From Chromatiales bacterium (GTDB lineage Bacteria > Pseudomonadota > Gammaproteobacteria > UBA6429), in assembly GCA_027076405.1 (NCBI GenBank), contig JALTJN010000458.1, forward strand, positions 1-10,889: a DNA stretch of 10,889 nucleotides, in the 5' to 3' direction. The translations under genes were made by a program, and so were the position numbers. The notes beneath the pieces are model-generated. The model had not been told where the DNA came from and searched no databases. It saw nothing but the letters and a program-made list of their open reading frames with translations. Of the stretch, positions 7,350 through 10,889 are shown one piece after another. The first letter of the stretch is position 1; each line of letters begins with the position of its first letter.

Positions 7350-8688
7350 CGTTTTTTATTCGCTTACTACTTATATAAGAGAATGAGTTCTCAACATTTC
7401 TAAAAACCAGATAAAAGAAAAAAACCGACCATAAAATAGTAGTTTCCTCATTATTCTGCCCTATTCCAGAAAAGAATATGGCGAGAAACGCATAGCCGTA
7501 ATATTTTTTCACATAAACAGCATTACAGGGATTCATGTGTTTCAAAAAATACGATAGAACTTTTACGATAAATGCAAAAATAAATACAAAAACGACAACA
7601 CCAACATCGATTAATATAGCAAAAAAGAAATTATGAGGACCCAAGCCTCGGATGATAGCTTCTGATTCCGGTGGTATCTCAGATAAAAACCTAATATTGC
7701 TTGAATCGATTAAAGCAGGCAAACCACCATACCCTGAAAAATGAAATGGGTTTAAAAATATATAGCTAGAAATTATATCAGCCATATACAACCTATGAGA
7801 GACACTTGAGCTAGATAATATCGATGAGGCACCACCCAAGTTTTCAACTCCATAATAGTTTATTATGCCAACGAAAAACAGCGGGATTGCCATGGTGCCA
7901 ATTAAAAACAAACCAACAAGCAGTTTAATAAATATATCATTCGATGAAATTCTTCGAATAGAAACAACAGGAATAAAACACAGCGTCAGTAAAAAAGAAA
8001 AGATAACACTACGCGCCTGTGTCATAAACAAAGAAACAACAAATAATGACAATAATAGAAAATATACAATACGATTAATTTTTTCTCTGTAAGCCGCAAG
8101 AATAAATATTGACAGCATTAAAAACATTGCCCACAAGTATGGTTTGCTTGCCAACCCATATACACGACGAGTTTTCAGATGACCTATTAAAGCTCCGTCA
8201 CTTCCTCGAAATATATAAAATATTTCATTCGCCGTCACATACTGAACAACAGATAACACCGAACCGATAAAGCCGATTAACAGAATTGAAAAACCAAGCA
8301 TTTTAAGTATTTTTAGCTTATTCCGTATCTCTAATTGCGAAAAAATATAAAATAATACCAGAGGCGTTATGATAGATCGCCCCAAAAACCTTATGACTGC
8401 TTCAGGACAACACTGAAAGACGCCTTCATACACAGTCTCCAAAATTATCAATCCAGCTATAATGTAAAACACATTCATATATTTAATATCAAAAGTGAGC
8501 TTTGGTCTTATTGATATCAAAAAAACGGATAGGAGACCTCCTAAAAGCATCAAAATCGTTGACGGACCAAAAAAAGCCATATGCAACAAACTCGAGTCTC
8601 CCACAATGAAAACCAGTAAATATACAAACACAAGCCCGGACACCAGGTTATAGCTTATATATCTACGTGTAATAGTGTTTGTTTTCAT
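7342..8688 (-). CDS. O-antigen polymerase/ligase family membrane protein, probably Wzy
   Basis: A 448-residue polytopic inner-membrane protein with about ten to twelve hydrophobic segments. In its context it most likely polymerises lipid-linked repeat units on the periplasmic face. Family marks are RVYGLASKP at 175-183, MTQARSVIFS at 222-231, HRLYMADI at 298-305 before the periplasmic stretch, and GPHNFFFAILIDVG at 350-363; Arg and His in these places are typical of the Wzy/WaaL superfamily. Wzy and WaaL cannot be separated by sequence alone. Its position among glycosyltransferases in the AT-rich core favours Wzy. The start at 8688 has only a weak purine-rich stretch ahead of it. The gene ends in a basic tail, and the small 34-codon frame begins inside its last codons. 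Confidence 0.8.
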   Translation of the reverse strand: MKTNTITRRYISYNLVSGLVFVYLLVFIVGDSSLLHMAFFGPSTILMLLGGLLSVFLISIRPKLTFDIKYMNVFYIIAGLIILETVYEGVFQCCPEAVIRFLGRSIITPLVLFYIFSQLEIRNKLKILKMLGFSILLIGFIGSVLSVVQYVTANEIFYIFRGSDGALIGHLKTRRVYGLASKPYLWAMFLMLSIFILAAYREKINRIVYFLLLSLFVVSLFMTQARSVIFSFLLTLCFIPVVSIRRISSNDIFIKLLVGLFLIGTMAIPLFFVGIINYYGVENLGGASSILSSSSVSHRLYMADIISSYIFLNPFHFSGYGGLPALIDSSNIRFLSEIPPESEAIIRGLGPHNFFFAILIDVGVVVFVFIFAFIVKVLSYFLKHMNPCNAVYVKKYYGYAFLAIFFSGIGQNNEETTILWSVFFFYLVFRNVENSFSYISSKRIKNDA

Positions 8689-8785
8689 TTTATCGTTCGC
8701 GCATTAAACAAAGTCAGTTATCAAGTGGAACTAATCATACTTTAAAATCCATAAACAAAATTAAAGGAGCAGACTAACCATTGAT

Positions 8786-8801
8786 TAAGCGTATCCGCTT
8801 A
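8786..8801 (+). terminator. weak terminator-like hairpin, T-run on the plus strand
   Basis: TAAGCG and CGCTTA form a six-base-pair stem around the loop TATC. On the plus strand the stem is followed by TTTTT (8802-8806), which overlaps the stop codon of the GT4 gene. On the minus strand, in which the genes run, no T-run follows, so it would not stop the operon well. It could stop antisense transcripts or act as an RNA stem in the 116-base gap. The stem is short. Confidence 0.25.
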
Positions 8802-8804
8802 TTT

Positions 8805-9956
8805 TTAGCATTTAGAATCAATGGTAAAATCAATAACACAACGCTCTTTCTCTGCTATAGAAATTAAAGAAAAGTCATTCTCGATAAATGTCCTTGCTTG
8901 CTTAATTATTTCAGAATTATCACCGCTTCGAGATTTTTCAATTTTTGCAAATAAATCGTCATGATTAACTGTATCAGCTAAATAACCATTTTCACCATCT
9001 TTAATCACTTCATTGATACCAGACACATTGGTGCCAATACAAACAAGTCCACACGCCATTGCTTCAAGAAGTGTCTTTGGCATGCCCTCATAAAGTGAAG
9101 GAAGCACATAATATTCATAGCTGTTGAGGATTTTTGGCAGCTCACTATTCGGCACTACCCCCATAAAATTAACCTTTGCTTTTATTGAAGATGAATAGAA
9201 TTGTAATTCACTTAATAATTCACCCTGGCCATAAATATCCAAAGTGAGGTCAGTTTTAGATACAGCTAAAATAAGATTCTTTAGATTCTTTTCTGAGGAA
9301 AGTCTGCCGACGTATATTATTTTATCAGTAAACTTTACAGCCGTAGTATCATGATAGAAACGTGACACATCAATATAGTTATATAATACAAAAGTCCGAC
9401 TAGCATCAACATTATATTTATCTATCAAATAGTCCTTATTGTGCTGACTAGAGACGATCGCAGCATCAGAAAAATGATACGCAGTCCTTTCTATAAGCTC
9501 GATCACTTTTCGCCTTCCAGGCGATATTCTCTTTAACTTATTCTCCAACTGAGAAAGAGTGTAACCTGTTCGCACAATCAGTCTTTTACGAAACAGCAAC
9601 TTACTAATTACAGCACTCCAGCTACCATCTATTTGGTTAGTTTTTAGTATGCTAGAAGCAATCAATTCTTTGTAATGAACAAATGGCAACAAAAAGCTAT
9701 AAGCCCAGGAACCGATCTTTGGAACATTAAAAAATAGTGGCATTTGACAAATATATATAGACGAGTGAAGTCGACCTTCTTTTTTTAGTTGCTGAGCAAT
9801 TTCGAGATCCTGGCTGCCATATGTAAACCAATAGATCGCATCGAAAAACCCAACATCAAGGTGGGATTCATATATCTTTTTTTCGCGCTCAAATAAGCCT
9901 GCGTCAACCCAGTCCCTCAATGAAACACCACGAGTAAAAAAAAGGGCAAGCGTCAT
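8805..9956 (-). CDS. GT4 glycosyltransferase
   Basis: A complete GT-B glycosyltransferase of 383 residues. The N-terminal half is diverged (MTLALFFTRGVSLRDW), with IVRTGYTLSQLE at 127-138 and AAIVSSQHNKDYL at 165-177. The donor half shows YNYIDVSRF (192-200), VGRLSSEKNLKNLI (216-229) with the donor-binding Arg218 and Lys223, and the EX7E pair Glu290/Glu298 in EGMPKTLLE, followed by AMACGLVCIGTN and DGENGYL. I chose the ATG at 9956; two GTG codons at 9968 and 9965 would add four residues but would use up the GGTGAT that can serve as ribosome site. The family places it in repeat-unit assembly; linkage and sugar cannot be read. It stands apart from its neighbours, with gaps of about 190 bases before it and 116 bases after it. 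Confidence 0.92.
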   Translation of the reverse strand: MTLALFFTRGVSLRDWVDAGLFEREKKIYESHLDVGFFDAIYWFTYGSQDLEIAQQLKKEGRLHSSIYICQMPLFFNVPKIGSWAYSFLLPFVHYKELIASSILKTNQIDGSWSAVISKLLFRKRLIVRTGYTLSQLENKLKRISPGRRKVIELIERTAYHFSDAAIVSSQHNKDYLIDKYNVDASRTFVLYNYIDVSRFYHDTTAVKFTDKIIYVGRLSSEKNLKNLILAVSKTDLTLDIYGQGELLSELQFYSSSIKAKVNFMGVVPNSELPKILNSYEYYVLPSLYEGMPKTLLEAMACGLVCIGTNVSGINEVIKDGENGYLADTVNHDDLFAKIEKSRSGDNSEIIKQARTFIENDFSLISIAEKERCVIDFTIDSKC

Positions 9957-9993
9957 ATCAATCACCACACATGTAAAACATTATATTGCCGAG

Positions 9994-10149
9994 TTAGCAA
10001 TAAACATAACTGGGCAGAAACTTATTAAATAACAATCTAATAATACAATATTTATGCGGACACCTTATTATCAAATCATTCACCACAGTAGCATACTGTT
10101 GCCACAACTTATAATTAGAAAACATTTCTTCGTAGAATAAAAGCGACAC
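9994..10149 (-). CDS. open frame of 51 codons directly behind the GT4 stop, status uncertain
   Basis: The junction reads ATG TAA GTG: the GTG follows the stop of the upstream GT4 gene with no gap and in the same frame. The frame then stays open for 51 codons and includes EEMFSNYKLWQQYATVVND and later KFLPSYVYC. There is also an internal ATG at 10125 behind GAAGAA, which would give 43 residues. I recognise no family. In AT-rich DNA such an open stretch is uncommon but possible by chance. It may be a small coupled protein, the eroded end of a longer gene, or noise. A 15-base inverted repeat (ACAGTA-TGC-TACTGT on the minus strand, 10085-10099) lies inside it. Confidence 0.25.
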   Translation of the reverse strand: MSLLFYEEMFSNYKLWQQYATVVNDLIIRCPHKYCIIRLLFNKFLPSYVYC

Positions 10150-10889
10150 TTACATCAATCGTTTTAGTTTATTTCTAACCTTCCAAAGCATAAGATAGGT
10201 TTTCAGCCAAATATAACTTGTAAAACCAAAACCTCTGGAGGGACATTTATTCGCTTTATACTCGGTATATACTTGAAACATAAAATCATAATATGCTTCA
10301 CCAACCTGTTCTAGATTTGGCAAATCTATATTATTCTGGTACGTAGAATAATTAGCAACAACCTTTTCAAGCAAACAGGGAACATTCTCAACACGTGTAT
10401 ACAATTCCCCACCTTTTCTAACCAGCTCAGGATGCCCCCCATCGTTTAGAACAATTGCAGGAAGACCGCAATTTAAAGCCTCTATCAAAGAATTCGAACA
10501 AGGGTCTCTCTGGGACGCAGTGATATATATATCACTCCTCTTTAACTCCATAGCCAGCTCAACAGCATCTATTGGCGGTATATGTTTTATATTAGAAAAT
10601 TTTACTGGACTATTACCAATAAAAACCATTTCGTACTTTGAAAAATCTAAATTCTCATCTAACCACTGGTAATCAGAGAATCCTTTTTTAAAATTACTTG
10701 ACCAACTAGTCGCAATTATTCGAACTTTATTATTAGAAAAAAAAGGTGCCTTATCAATTTTGTTAAATACATTTACATCAGGTGCATTCACAATAACTGT
10801 CTGGTTTCCCTCACCAGACATTCCCTGTTCGATATTATTTTTCCTACTCCAATCGCTTTGAAACACCGCGCCGGAAGCAATAACCCGAT
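10150..10889 (-). CDS. GT4 glycosyltransferase, C-terminal part, 5' end cut by window
   Basis: The frame is open to the right edge, so the true start lies outside. About 245 residues are visible, covering the end of the acceptor half and the donor domain. VIASGAVFQSDWSRKN is the usual stretch before the domain linker, followed by VIVNAPDVNVFN. The donor half has RIIATSWSSNFKKGF, where GT4 enzymes place the Arg/Lys donor pair, then SDIYITASQRDPCSNSLIEA and CGLPAIVLNDGGHPELV. The first Glu of the EX7E motif is replaced by Asp (DPCSNSLIE); as far as I recall this occurs in a recognisable GT4 subgroup and does not mean loss of function. The C-terminus is basic (KVRNKLKRLM). It is the first gene of the visible operon; the sugar is unknown. 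Confidence 0.88.
   Translation of the reverse strand, partial: RVIASGAVFQSDWSRKNNIEQGMSGEGNQTVIVNAPDVNVFNKIDKAPFFSNNKVRIIATSWSSNFKKGFSDYQWLDENLDFSKYEMVFIGNSPVKFSNIKHIPPIDAVELAMELKRSDIYITASQRDPCSNSLIEALNCGLPAIVLNDGGHPELVRKGGELYTRVENVPCLLEKVVANYSTYQNNIDLPNLEQVGEAYYDFMFQVYTEYKANKCPSRGFGFTSYIWLKTYLMLWKVRNKLKRLM

Noticed and set aside
7189..7386. Plus-strand open frame of 65 codons across the Wzy-GT2 gap
   Set aside because: It overlaps two real genes on the other strand and has no recognisable content or ribosome site.
9957..10149. Promoter before the complete GT4 gene (TTGATA or TTGTAT with TA-rich -10 candidates)
   Set aside because: Spacers are 14 or 15 bases and the region is so AT-rich that matches by chance are expected.
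1..10889. JUMPstart/ops element (GGCGGTAG) typical of RfaH-controlled polysaccharide operons
   Set aside because: I found no copy on either strand; the operon start lies beyond the right edge, where such an element would be expected.
1..10889. tRNA, rRNA, CRISPR array, insertion sequence or phage genes
   Set aside because: No cloverleaf-like block, spaced direct repeats, transposase motif or phage gene was seen; all long frames are polysaccharide genes.

Overview
The window is the inside of a Wzx/Wzy-type surface polysaccharide cluster (O antigen, capsule or exopolysaccharide). Every supported gene lies on the minus strand, so transcription runs right to left and both window edges cut genes. 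The protein families point to a Gram-negative, probably gammaproteobacterial, host; I cannot name a genus. The initiating transferase at the left edge is visibly richer in GC (about 55% in the first 240 bases by hand count) than the central genes, parts of which fall below 30%. A better-conserved flank next to an AT-rich, strain-variable core is the usual layout of such loci.

In order of transcription: the C-terminal part of a GT4 glycosyltransferase entering from the right edge (10150-10889); a gap holding an open frame of 51 codons directly behind its stop (9994-10149); a complete GT4 glycosyltransferase (8805-9956); a multi-spanning O-antigen polymerase/ligase-family protein, probably Wzy (7342-8688); a 34-codon frame that fills the next gap (7245-7349); a GT2 glycosyltransferase (6408-7241); a GT4 glycosyltransferase overlapping it by four bases (5317-6411); a SAM-dependent methyltransferase that lacks a start and is cut by an in-frame TAA (4557-5216); a GT4 glycosyltransferase of the WbaZ/WbdB-like group (3463-4557); a membrane acyltransferase with a C-terminal SGNH domain (1453-3417); and, behind a 149-base gap with a possible promoter, a WcaJ-type undecaprenyl-phosphate sugar-1-phosphate transferase missing only its last residues (1-1303).

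Inferred joint role: the WcaJ-type enzyme loads the first sugar phosphate (glucose in the best-known members) on undecaprenyl phosphate. The five glycosyltransferases extend it to an oligosaccharide repeat of up to about six sugars. The AT3-SGNH protein adds an acyl group, most often acetyl. The Wzy-like protein polymerises the repeat in the periplasm. No flippase (Wzx), chain-length regulator (Wzz) or nucleotide-sugar gene is in the window; these would have to lie outside it.

The parts worth a second look are the broken methyltransferase, two small frames in gaps that fit their neighbours closely, and a recurring junction in which a stop codon is followed at once, or nearly so, by GTG. I saw no RNA gene, CRISPR array, transposase, prophage or other clearly novel system.
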